Shown here: positions 6,737-14,741 of the stretch, piece after piece | Position numbering within the stretch: the first letter of the stretch is position 1 | Layout: each line of letters begins with the position of its first letter | Source of the DNA: Myxococcales bacterium | GTDB lineage: Bacteria; Myxococcota_A; Polyangia; Polyangiales; Polyangiaceae | NCBI GenBank assembly: GCA_004193285.1 | Contig: SECP01000043.1 | Coordinates: 19,888 to 83,887, forward strand | DNA length: 64,000 bases | Direction of reading: 5' to 3' | Translations under genes and position numbers: made by a program | Notes under the pieces: generated by a model | The model's input: the letters and a program-made list of their open reading frames with translations, nothing else | Database searches by the model: none | What the model was told of the DNA's origin: nothing

Positions 6737-9547
6737 TCAGTAGTGCGGAGTGGGATGATGGTGAGGCAGCCTGACTTCGACGTCGGCGGCCGGATCGTAG
6801 GGGCAGTTTAGCACGCGGGCCACCTCGATGAGCCGCTGTAAAGATGCCTGGCGCAGGGCGTAGGTCGCGCGGTGCGTGCGGTCGCCACCGCCGCGCCGCT
6901 GCATGTCCCAGCGACGGAAGCGAAGGTCGCGAATCAGCACGCTGATCGCGTAGGCGATCGCATCACAATCCGTGCTCGTCTCGTTCGCCGCGTCGTTGAC
7001 CTCCTCGTGCGTGGGGTGCGACTCGCCGAGGCTCGGCTCCCATGACGGCAAGCTGCTCCCGACGGCGCCCACGATGCGCGTCGCGGCGGTCACGGCGAGT
7101 GACCCGCCGATCTGCGGGGCGGAAGGACGTACGGGTGCGGCGGGCCTCGGGGCGACCGCCGGAGCAGGCGGCGCCACCGGCTCGGCCACCGGCACCGCGA
7201 CGCGAGCCGCACCCCCTTCGGTGCCGTACACCATCGCGGGCGCACCGCCGCTCGACGCTGAGGCCTGCGGCGCGCCGCCCGTTCGCAGCGACGCGAGCGT
7301 TCCTTGGCGAACGACCTGCCCGCTGGCGTTGGTCTCGACGTACGTCGGGTTGCGCGTGCCCCACCCGTTCACGCGCACGATGTTGCCGCCGGCATTGCCT
7401 TCAATGCCTTCGATCGCGCCCAGCCCGCCCGAAGGTGGCGGCAGAGCACGGATCAGGCGCACGCCGCTGAGCGCGCTGCTGGCCAGCCCGATCGATCCGA
7501 GCACCATATTCAGCGCGCCGACGGCCATGAGCGCGCCGGCTGCGTCCTGCTGCTCGCGATCGATCACGTCGTCGGCGCCGCGCGCGAGCGAGTACAGCTC
7601 ACCTTGTTGATGGGTCTGATAGCCACGGTAGACCTGGTGCGCGCTCACGGCGGTGGTGAGCGCGACCGCGCCGGCGACGCCGATCATCGACGTCGGCGGG
7701 AAGATCGCCAAGAGCAACACGCCGATGGAGGCGATACCGACCACGATCGACTCCACAATCGACCAACGCTCTGCGCTTGCGATCTCGTCCTCGACCGCGC
7801 GACGAACCTCGGCGTCCGTGAGCAGCAGGAGGTCTCGCACGATCGGCCTCAGCTCCAAGTAGTCGAAGCTCGGCGCGTCGATGCGGCGGCTGAACTCGCG
7901 GTAGCTCGCCTGCCGCGCGCTGATCCGCTGGGCGATGTCGGAGACGAGCGCGCTCGCCGAGCCGGAGTGCGCCAGCGTCTCGGGCGGGAGGACGCCGTAG
8001 CCGCTCGGACCTAGGGCCTGCAAGTACGGCTGGATCGCGTTGATCCGGCGCTGAGCCTCCGCGATGTTGTCGAACCCGAACGACGGCAACGTCATCGGCT
8101 GGAACTGCGCAAACGACGGCCGCGGCGCCGCCGGCTCATCGGACGCGGAGCGCAGGATCTGTAGCGGCGTGCGCTCCGAGTACCCCGCCGCCGCGCGAGC
8201 GCGATCCATGTCGTCGGCCTGCACCGCCGCGTGGCAGCCCGTGCATGCTTGGTAGCGGCCTTCGATCTGCTGCTGCATCACCCAGCGCCGGTTCGGCCCG
8301 GCGGTGTCCAGCCACCGATCGGCGAGCGCCGTCTCCATGCCGCCGCGCCGCTGCGCCAAGTCGACCAACGCGCGCGTCTCTTCGGTCTGGGTTTGCGAGC
8401 GCACCTGGTCCGGAGTGAGCTGCCGCGTCAGGAACTGGCGCCACTGCTCGAGCATCAGGCTGTTTTGCGCCATGCGCGCCTTGCCCGCGCTCTTCACCAT
8501 GCGCTTGAAGTCTGCTAGCCGAGCCGCGACCGAGGTCGCGCTCGCCGGCGCGCTGACGGGGCTCGCGACCTGCGCCACCGGCAGCTGACCGACGACCGAC
8601 ACGCCGACCTGGCGCTGACCACGAAACAGGGTCGTCGGGTTGACCTGCCCGGCCTCGACCCGAAAGCCGAATCGAAGCTGCTCGCTGGCGCCGACCGAGT
8701 CGCCAAAATCGAAGTGCACCGTCGCGCCGCTCACGCGCACGCCAACCGTGTAGCTGCCGATGGGGATGTTGCACTCGGTCATCGCGTAGGCGTAGCTGCC
8801 GCTGGTTGCCTCGAAGATGATCCGCTGCTCCTCGCACGAGATCCGCACCGCGCTCACCACGCCCCCCGCCGCCGCGCGACCGTCCGGCTGGCGCTGGAGC
8901 ACGCTCGCTCGCCCCTGCTGCACGACGTGCGTGAGCTCGTGTGCGAGGAGCCGCCGACCGCGCGTCGTTGCCGGATCGTATTGCCCGGTCCGAAAGCCGA
9001 TGTCGTGGCCGACAGTGTAGGCCAGCGCATTGACCGCGCGTGCCGAGGCATCGGCACGCGCATCCGTGTGGACACGCACCTTGCTGAAATCGTGGCCGAA
9101 GCCCGACTCCATGAACGCGCGCGTGTCGTTCGCCAGCGGCGCGCCGCGGCTCTGCAGCACCTCGCCGACGATGGCAGGAGCCGTGAAGCCACCCGCCGGC
9201 CCGCCCGCGTCGCGCTGCGCTTGGGCAACGACGCGGCCGTGTACATCGGCGCTGCGGCCGCTCAGGATCGCGTCTGCGGCGCGGTCGGCCTCGCGCTCGT
9301 GTGCGTCGTCCGCGGCGCCGACCGTGAGCGCGCTGCCATCGCCGTACCGCTGCAGCGTGCCGGGATGCTCGTCGTCCTCGCACGCCGCGCACTTACGCTG
9401 GAGGATAGGGATGCTCGCGAGCTCGCGAGGCAAAAGTGCGCTCGAGGTCTCGCGCGCTGGAGCCGTCACCATAGGGCGCGCGGACGGGTGCGCGCGCTGC
9501 GACGGAGCAGCGCCCGAGCCGACGTTCGCGGCGGCCCGAGCGCTCAT
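6737..9547 (-). CDS. eCIS effector: DUF4157 core domain, polymorphic-toxin-like
   Basis: A 936-residue payload candidate. Residues 50-58 carry QRKCAACED, a short CxxC element often seen before the core domain. DUF4157 follows (about 80-215) with the motifs GFGHDFSKVRVHTDARADASA and HELTHVVQQ (HExxH at 203-207). The middle has a CTGCH motif (435-439) and two hydrophobic stretches, about 598-622 and about 670-692, which could cross a target membrane. A proline/alanine linker (about 784-815) leads to a compact C-terminal domain (about 855-936) containing DCDAIAYAISVLIRDLRFRR, an RGGGDRTH motif and NCPYDP. Its Cys/Asp start, R-x-D and downstream His and Cys resemble small C-terminal toxin domains, but I cannot assign the activity. 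The start overlaps the previous stop by 4 bp. Confidence 0.78.
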   Translation of the reverse strand: MSARAAANVGSGAAPSQRAHPSARPMVTAPARETSSALLPRELASIPILQRKCAACEDDEHPGTLQRYGDGSALTVGAADDAHEREADRAADAILSGRSADVHGRVVAQAQRDAGGPAGGFTAPAIVGEVLQSRGAPLANDTRAFMESGFGHDFSKVRVHTDARADASARAVNALAYTVGHDIGFRTGQYDPATTRGRRLLAHELTHVVQQGRASVLQRQPDGRAAAGGVVSAVRISCEEQRIIFEATSGSYAYAMTECNIPIGSYTVGVRVSGATVHFDFGDSVGASEQLRFGFRVEAGQVNPTTLFRGQRQVGVSVVGQLPVAQVASPVSAPASATSVAARLADFKRMVKSAGKARMAQNSLMLEQWRQFLTRQLTPDQVRSQTQTEETRALVDLAQRRGGMETALADRWLDTAGPNRRWVMQQQIEGRYQACTGCHAAVQADDMDRARAAAGYSERTPLQILRSASDEPAAPRPSFAQFQPMTLPSFGFDNIAEAQRRINAIQPYLQALGPSGYGVLPPETLAHSGSASALVSDIAQRISARQASYREFSRRIDAPSFDYLELRPIVRDLLLLTDAEVRRAVEDEIASAERWSIVESIVVGIASIGVLLLAIFPPTSMIGVAGAVALTTAVSAHQVYRGYQTHQQGELYSLARGADDVIDREQQDAAGALMAVGALNMVLGSIGLASSALSGVRLIRALPPPSGGLGAIEGIEGNAGGNIVRVNGWGTRNPTYVETNASGQVVRQGTLASLRTGGAPQASASSGGAPAMVYGTEGGAARVAVPVAEPVAPPAPAVAPRPAAPVRPSAPQIGGSLAVTAATRIVGAVGSSLPSWEPSLGESHPTHEEVNDAANETSTDCDAIAYAISVLIRDLRFRRWDMQRRGGGDRTHRATYALRQASLQRLIEVARVLNCPYDPAADVEVRLPHHHPTPHY

Positions 9548-9702
9548 GGCTTACGCCCTTCCACCTCGTTGGCTTCGACGATGCCGTGGCGGAGCTCGAT
9601 GACGACGCCCTCGCCATAGTCGAGCGACTCGATAGGCCACCAGCCGATGCCGTGGCGCTGTCGATTGGATTCTGCCGGCTCTTTACCGCTATGTGCCCGC
9701 AT
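9544..9702 (-). CDS. 52-residue eCIS-associated protein
   Basis: A very short gene between the MurE-like ligase and the large DUF4157 effector. An upstream start at 9777 would overlap the ligase gene by 89 bp. The ATG at 9702 is preceded by a strong GGAGGGG eight bases upstream and overlaps by only 14 bp, so I choose 9702. The protein is charged in its first half (RAHSGKEPAESNRQRHG). It then reads WWPIESLDYGEGVVIELRHG, a small beta-rich segment. The 3-prime end overlaps the effector start by 4 bp (ATGA), supporting translation. No family recognised; a role in the payload block is inferred from coupling. Confidence 0.6.
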   Translation of the reverse strand: MRAHSGKEPAESNRQRHGIGWWPIESLDYGEGVVIELRHGIVEANEVEGRKP

Positions 9703-11005
9703 CCGTACTGCCCCTCCAATGCGGATCAGCTGGACGTTTCCCGATCTCGGAACGGGCCGATGGCTTCGCGTGCTCACGGAGGGCGGGCTCGAGCACGCCG
9801 CGTGCGACCTCGACGTCCGACCATGGCAACTCGCGACCGCGAACCTCTTGCGTGGTCTCGTGCCCCTTGCCTGCGATCAACACGACGTCTTCGGGCCTCG
9901 CGGCGCGAATCGCGGCCTCGATCGCGGTGCGGCGGTCGAGCTCACGGACGAACGACCCGCTGGACGCCTCGCGCAGGCCGCGCTCGACGTCAGCGGCGAT
10001 CTCGAGGGGATCTTCGCTGCGCGGGTTGTCGGTCGTGATGATCACACGATCGGCCAACGCACCCGCGACGCGGCCGAGCGGCGTGCGGCGCTCGCGATTG
10101 CGATCACCACCGCAGCCGAACACGCAGGTCAGCTGGCCGCGCGCACCGAGCTCACGCGCCGCCACCAGCACGGTGCGCAATGCGTCCGGCGTGTGCGCGA
10201 AGTCGACGATGACGAGCGGCTGAGTCGCTACAATCTGAAAACGGCCAGGGACGCCTGCAAAGCTCGCGAGGCCGCGCTCGATCGCCGCCGCCGGAAAGCC
10301 GGCGGCGTGCGCGGCGACTGCGGCTGCGAGCGCGTTGCTGGCGTTGTGCGCGCCGGTCACCTTCAGCGCGAGCGCGCCACCCAGCGCTTCGCCGAGCGCG
10401 CTCGGCGCGAGGCTCACGTGCATGCCATCGACCGCCGCACTAACCTTGCGTGCTTGGAGCGCGAGCGGTAGGGCCGCGTTCGCGGTGGCGACCTCGCCGG
10501 TCGCGTACGCGAGCAGCGCCGTCCCCGCGGGCGCCGCGTTGGCCATCGCACGGGACTCGGGGTCGACCGCGTTGAGCACGGCGGCGCCGTGCGGTCGCAG
10601 ATTCGTAAATAGCTTGGCCTTCGCGGCGAGATAACCTTCGCGCGAGCCGTGCAGCTTGTAGTGGTCCTCCATCAGGTTGGTGAACACGGCGACGTCGGGC
10701 GGACACGTGCGCGCAAAGCCCGTGGCGAGCGCCAGGGACACCACCTCGACCGCGATCGAGCGCGCGCCGGCCTCGGCTGCGGCCGCGAGGAACGGCAAGA
10801 GCCGCTCGCGGCGCGGTAGGTCGATGGCGCGGCCTCCGACCCAAGCGCCGACGGTCGACGAGAACGCAGCCGGCTCCCCGGCCGCCGCGATGATCGCCGC
10901 GATCATCGCCGTCGTCGTCGTCTTGCCGTTCGTGCCCGTGACGCATAGCGCACGGAACCGCCAGGCATCTTGCAGTGCGGACGCGGTGTCGCTCGGGCCC
11001 AGCAT
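9689..11005 (-). CDS. MurE-like Mur ligase lacking the N-terminal UDP-binding domain
   Basis: 438 residues covering only the ATP-binding and C-terminal amino-acid-binding domains of MurE (UDP-MurNAc-L-Ala-D-Glu:meso-diaminopimelate ligase, about 495 residues in E. coli). Visible motifs are the P-loop GTNGKTTTT (24-32), TNLMEDH (109-115), AAKAKLF with the lysine normally carbamylated (about 129), GAHNASNALAA, DFAHTPDAL (268-276), FGCGGDRNRERR, the mDAP-specificity motif DNPR (326-329), and GKGHE (379-383). All catalytic and mDAP-contacting elements are kept. The protein begins just before the P-loop, so the uridine-nucleotide domain is missing, not merely diverged. It lies 3 bp from the DUF6519 gene inside the eCIS operon, which argues for a dedicated rather than housekeeping role. 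Substrate unknown. Confidence 0.85.
   Translation of the reverse strand: MLGPSDTASALQDAWRFRALCVTGTNGKTTTTAMIAAIIAAAGEPAAFSSTVGAWVGGRAIDLPRRERLLPFLAAAAEAGARSIAVEVVSLALATGFARTCPPDVAVFTNLMEDHYKLHGSREGYLAAKAKLFTNLRPHGAAVLNAVDPESRAMANAAPAGTALLAYATGEVATANAALPLALQARKVSAAVDGMHVSLAPSALGEALGGALALKVTGAHNASNALAAAVAAHAAGFPAAAIERGLASFAGVPGRFQIVATQPLVIVDFAHTPDALRTVLVAARELGARGQLTCVFGCGGDRNRERRTPLGRVAGALADRVIITTDNPRSEDPLEIAADVERGLREASSGSFVRELDRRTAIEAAIRAARPEDVVLIAGKGHETTQEVRGRELPWSDVEVARGVLEPALREHAKPSARSEIGKRPADPHWRGSTDAGT
9710..9717 (-). promoter_or_regulatory. Shine-Dalgarno that fixes the start of the 52-residue gene
   Basis: On the minus strand GGAGGGG lies eight bases before the ATG at 9702, inside the last codons of the ligase gene. 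No comparable signal precedes the upstream ATG at 9777. Confidence 0.6.
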
Positions 11006-11008
11006 GGC

Positions 11009-12532
11009 TCACTCCGTCTCGAAGAGCGGCTTGAGCCTCCGCCGCACGCCGATCACGTGGTCGATGCCCGTGCCGCCGCGCAGCACGATTGCAAGCGGCG
11101 CGTAGTGGTGGTGCGGGCCGTGAGGCTTGATCGCGAGAGGGGTCTTCACCGCGGGGTCTCCGCTGCCGGTTGATGGCCACAGCACGTCCCCGCTCGCGAC
11201 ACGCGCAGGGATCTGCCAGTAGTCGCCAGACCGCTGCTCGGGCGCCTCCTGCACGCCTTGCTCCTTGGGCGGCCCTGCAAACAAGACCTCCACGCCGTCT
11301 TCGAGCGGCAGCCATCGATCGAGGTCCGCTTGCCGGACGGGGATCGCGCCACGCTCTAGCGGCCGCTTGGCGCTCGGCCGGTGATCCCAACGCCGCAAGT
11401 ACGGGTGCAGCGTGCCCTCGGCGATCTCCGCGAGATCGTCGGCGAACACGGCGATCCGCACCGTGAGGTCGTCGCGGTCGATCGGCGCGAGCACGCGACC
11501 GAGCAGCCCCGGACGCCCAGGATCGCGGCCGCCCTCGAAAAGCGGCACGTCGTCGAGCGTCTCTAGGGTCAGCGCATCGTTCACGAGCTCGACGATGTCA
11601 CCTGCGACCAAGCCAAACCGCTCGTCGCGGCCGAGGCTGCCGAGCTCGACCGTGATCTCGATCTCGCGATCGCCCGCGGTCGCCGGCGACTCGGGCGCGG
11701 CGATCCGAACAATCGGGAAGACCACCGAGCCGTTGTCGCGCGACCACTTGAAGGTGAACAGCACGGCATCACCGCGAGCATCGAAAGGCTCCCGCACCGC
11801 CGCGAGCTTGCCCTTGCCTTTACCCCTGTCCGCCTTGTTCCTGATCGGCTCGGTCTGCCCCTCCGGGAGCGCATCGTGGATCTGAACGCGATACAGCTGG
11901 TTCTCGCGCCCGCGATACTGCGACGCCGGAGACAGCTGGCACGGGTCGACATTGGGGCTGGCCGTAGCCGCTCGCGCGGCCAGGCGGCGGCGAGGTCGTT
12001 GCCGCAGGTGCTTTGCGATCAGGTTATCTGCCCACGGGTCCGGGCTCTCGATGTCCGGCGCAGTATTGACCATTCGCAGTAGCCGCACGCGGGACACGAC
12101 CTCCGTTCGCGTCGCGGTATCCGGCCCACCGAGCGCGATCTCGCGGATCCGCGGATCTTCGAGCGAGTTGACGTGCCGCTCCCACACATCCAGGAACGCG
12201 ACGTAGGCACCGTCGGGTTGCTGGGCGAGTGACAACGTCGCGGGTCCACCGCGCTGCACCACGCGGATGCCGTCGACGTAGTAGATACCACCGCCGATCG
12301 TGAGGGTCGCGTCCTGGTTCGTACCCTCCACCAAGAAGCCGAGCTCACCGTGCTCGTTCGCGGGGCCGGCGTGAGGCCCGATCAGGTCCCGGAGCGCGCG
12401 GCGTAGCGCGCGCTTCTGGATCGCGGCCTGCTCGTTCCAGTCGGCGTCGAGCTGGACGCGCCCTTGTTGCATGAGGACTCCGCTGTATGCGGCCTCCCAA
12501 TCGTCGCTGTTGCGCGTGAAATCGCCTTGCAT
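11009..12532 (-). CDS. eCIS DUF6519 protein
   Basis: 507 residues. The N-terminus MQGDFTRNSDDW followed by YSGVLMQQGRVQLDADWNEQ is the hallmark of the DUF6519 family, found in eCIS and related phage-tail-like loci. After about residue 95 the chain is a series of beta-rich segments (GIYYVDGIRVV, DGAYVAFLDVWERHV, ALGGPDTATRTEVVSRVRLL) and ends with a Gly/His-rich region (KPHGPHHHYAPLAI). The family is usually placed with baseplate-peripheral or surface components, but its exact role is not established. The gene begins 19 bp after the gpI-like gene and ends 3 bp before the ligase gene. Confidence 0.8.
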   Translation of the reverse strand: MQGDFTRNSDDWEAAYSGVLMQQGRVQLDADWNEQAAIQKRALRRALRDLIGPHAGPANEHGELGFLVEGTNQDATLTIGGGIYYVDGIRVVQRGGPATLSLAQQPDGAYVAFLDVWERHVNSLEDPRIREIALGGPDTATRTEVVSRVRLLRMVNTAPDIESPDPWADNLIAKHLRQRPRRRLAARAATASPNVDPCQLSPASQYRGRENQLYRVQIHDALPEGQTEPIRNKADRGKGKGKLAAVREPFDARGDAVLFTFKWSRDNGSVVFPIVRIAAPESPATAGDREIEITVELGSLGRDERFGLVAGDIVELVNDALTLETLDDVPLFEGGRDPGRPGLLGRVLAPIDRDDLTVRIAVFADDLAEIAEGTLHPYLRRWDHRPSAKRPLERGAIPVRQADLDRWLPLEDGVEVLFAGPPKEQGVQEAPEQRSGDYWQIPARVASGDVLWPSTGSGDPAVKTPLAIKPHGPHHHYAPLAIVLRGGTGIDHVIGVRRRLKPLFETE

Positions 12533-12551
12533 GTCTCACTCCAGTGTTTGG

Positions 12552-14741
12552 TCACGTCACGAAGAACAGGCCGGCGTCGACGCTCGCGGGGACATAGTCG
12601 TCGAGCCGCTGGGCGAGGGCATCCTCGCGTTGAGGCCAGTAGAGGTCGTGGAGCGCGCCCATCTCGCCCTCATCGTCGGCGCCGCGTCCGATCTCACGAG
12701 CGACATCGCGGCTCAGCTGAGCATACGCAGGGTTGCCGTACTGCCGACTGGTCCACACCGGCCACACGCGGTGCGCTTGCGCGCGACGACCAGTGTGATC
12801 GTCAAGACCCAACGGCTCGAACGCGAGATCCGGTTGGCAGTGGTAGCGCGCCGGGGTGCGCGAGCCGAGCGGCACGTGACAGAACCGCACGCATCCGGGC
12901 GCGCGGCGCGCGACGCGCACGATGCCTGAGAACAAGCTGTTGTCGGCGAGCGCGATGGCGTGGGTCGTGACCTTGCCGAACACCGTGCTCGTCCGGATCG
13001 TCAAAATGGCGCGCGCAAAGCCACCGGCAGGGCCGTCGCTGAACGCGTCATCGCGGTCGTGGCCCGCGTCGAGGATGCTGCCCACGATGGCGATCCGCAT
13101 CGGCTCACCATCGGAGGTCACGGCGATGGGTCCGACAATCGAGCGCTCGATGCTCACGTCGCCGGCGATACCGTCGAGGACCAAGCTCGCACTCGGGCCG
13201 CTCGGGCGCTGCCGCGCGCTACGCTCGGGCGGCACCAGCGTGCAGTGGCGAAACACGACCTGCGCGAGCGGGCCGGCGACCGCGACGCTGCGGCCGCTGA
13301 TCACGAAGCCGTCGCAGACGAAGCGACTGCCCTGCTCGCCGGCGAGCAGGAAGGTGTCGCGCGCATCGGCCCGATCGTCTACCAAACGCAGGACGGCGCG
13401 GTAGCGATCGGCGGCGCGCAAGATGAGCACCTGCTCCTGGCGCAGCGCGATGCGGACGGGGCCGCGCTGCACCTCGCGCGTGGCGACCTCGATGATCGCT
13501 CGATCGGGCGCCTCCTTGCGCCAGCGCGCCAGCGCGTCGGCCAAGGTGGGCAGCTCACCTTCACGATCACCGATGACGTAGGTGACATGATCTTCGTGCG
13601 GGGCGACGAGCTCCCGGTCGTATTCACCCCCCCCGATCGCCGCCGCGAAGCCGTAGTGGTACGAGACGCGCGCGCCGCTCATCGTGTCTTCGGCGAAGCG
13701 GTGCCCTTCTCTGCGGGCCCTGCGCACTTTGAACCGGCCAAGCTCCGGGTCGAGCAGGACCGTGCGGCCTTCCGGCACGGCGTACGACCACTCGGTAAGG
13801 TCCGCGACCAGCACTTCGCTCGCCGGAACCGGCTCGGCCGGCGCGCCGTCCACGGCGCCGACGAGCCAGATGCACACGCTCTTGTCGGGCCCGTAGTAGC
13901 GCTCGAGCTCATCGCTCAGGAGCCGCCGCGTGAGCCGCCCGGGCACGTGGTGCGGAGCCGAGATGTTGAACGCGTTCGGCTCGGCCTCTGGCCGCACGAA
14001 CAGCGGCGTGTCGACGCCGAGCACGTTGAAGTGAAAGCAACCACGCTCGCTGCTGCGGCGGTTGCGCGGGTCGCGATCGACGATGCCTTCCTGCAAGTAC
14101 GCCGTACCGTAGGTCACCGGCCAGGCGCGCGTGCGCCACGCGAACACGCCGACGCTGGGGATGCCGTAGCGCCCGCGGCCGTGCGACGACGTGGCGCGGC
14201 GCAGATCGGCCGTGTGCGCCGTCCGATCGAACGGACCATCGAGCAACGCCATCGCGCCGCCATCGCGAACCTGCGCGGTGCGCCCGCGCTCCAGACGCTG
14301 ATGATTGAGCGGCTGCGTGTACGACAGCAGGCGGTACAGCTCGACCGCGTGCGCCGGCCAGCCTGCGCTCGCCCGCGCGAGCTCCTCGAGCAGTGCGAGC
14401 GTACCTTTTCGCCGCCGAAAGGCGAGCGTGCGCGCGACGTCGGCGCGCGGCGCCAGCATTCGGCGCAGCTCGAAGCCCTCCGCCCCCTGGACCTCCCCTG
14501 GCTCGCCCGCGCGCGCCGTCGCCGTCCAGCCGACCAGCTCGCCGATGTACGGGACGATCGACGGATCGCAGGTCTCGATGAACCAATTGTCGTAGAGCCG
14601 ATCGAGGTCAGCCTCGAGCACGTTCACCTGCTCTTCGATCACGCGCAGGAACGTTTGGAGCGGCCCGCCCCGCTCCGCGTCGCGCAGGCGATGTATGTAG
14701 GGAAGCAGCGCGTACAGGCGCTCGGCTCTCGGGATGCTCAC
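12552..14741 (-). CDS. eCIS baseplate protein, phage tail protein I (gpI)-like N-terminus
   Basis: 729 residues. The N-terminal part (LYALLPYIHRLRDAE, then FLRVIEEQVNVLEADLDRLYDNWFIETCDPSIVPYIGELVG) matches the pattern of phage tail protein P2 gpI-like baseplate proteins in eCIS clusters. This part wedges against the J-like baseplate protein. From about residue 330 the chain becomes beta-rich and repetitive (AIIEVATREVQRGPVRIALR, VAVAGPLAQVVFRHCTLVPP, SIVGPIAVTSDGEPMRIAIVGSIL), which looks like a parallel beta-helix-type extension. The ATG overlaps the upstream baseplate stop by 4 bp. In the absence of a separate fibre gene, this extension is the best candidate for an outward-facing element (inference). 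Confidence 0.75.
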   Translation of the reverse strand: MSIPRAERLYALLPYIHRLRDAERGGPLQTFLRVIEEQVNVLEADLDRLYDNWFIETCDPSIVPYIGELVGWTATARAGEPGEVQGAEGFELRRMLAPRADVARTLAFRRRKGTLALLEELARASAGWPAHAVELYRLLSYTQPLNHQRLERGRTAQVRDGGAMALLDGPFDRTAHTADLRRATSSHGRGRYGIPSVGVFAWRTRAWPVTYGTAYLQEGIVDRDPRNRRSSERGCFHFNVLGVDTPLFVRPEAEPNAFNISAPHHVPGRLTRRLLSDELERYYGPDKSVCIWLVGAVDGAPAEPVPASEVLVADLTEWSYAVPEGRTVLLDPELGRFKVRRARREGHRFAEDTMSGARVSYHYGFAAAIGGGEYDRELVAPHEDHVTYVIGDREGELPTLADALARWRKEAPDRAIIEVATREVQRGPVRIALRQEQVLILRAADRYRAVLRLVDDRADARDTFLLAGEQGSRFVCDGFVISGRSVAVAGPLAQVVFRHCTLVPPERSARQRPSGPSASLVLDGIAGDVSIERSIVGPIAVTSDGEPMRIAIVGSILDAGHDRDDAFSDGPAGGFARAILTIRTSTVFGKVTTHAIALADNSLFSGIVRVARRAPGCVRFCHVPLGSRTPARYHCQPDLAFEPLGLDDHTGRRAQAHRVWPVWTSRQYGNPAYAQLSRDVAREIGRGADDEGEMGALHDLYWPQREDALAQRLDDYVPASVDAGLFFVT

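Noticed and set aside
6737..9547. CTGCH motif as a c-type haem site
   Set aside because: No other cytochrome features, and the protein is a predicted eCIS payload without a Sec signal.
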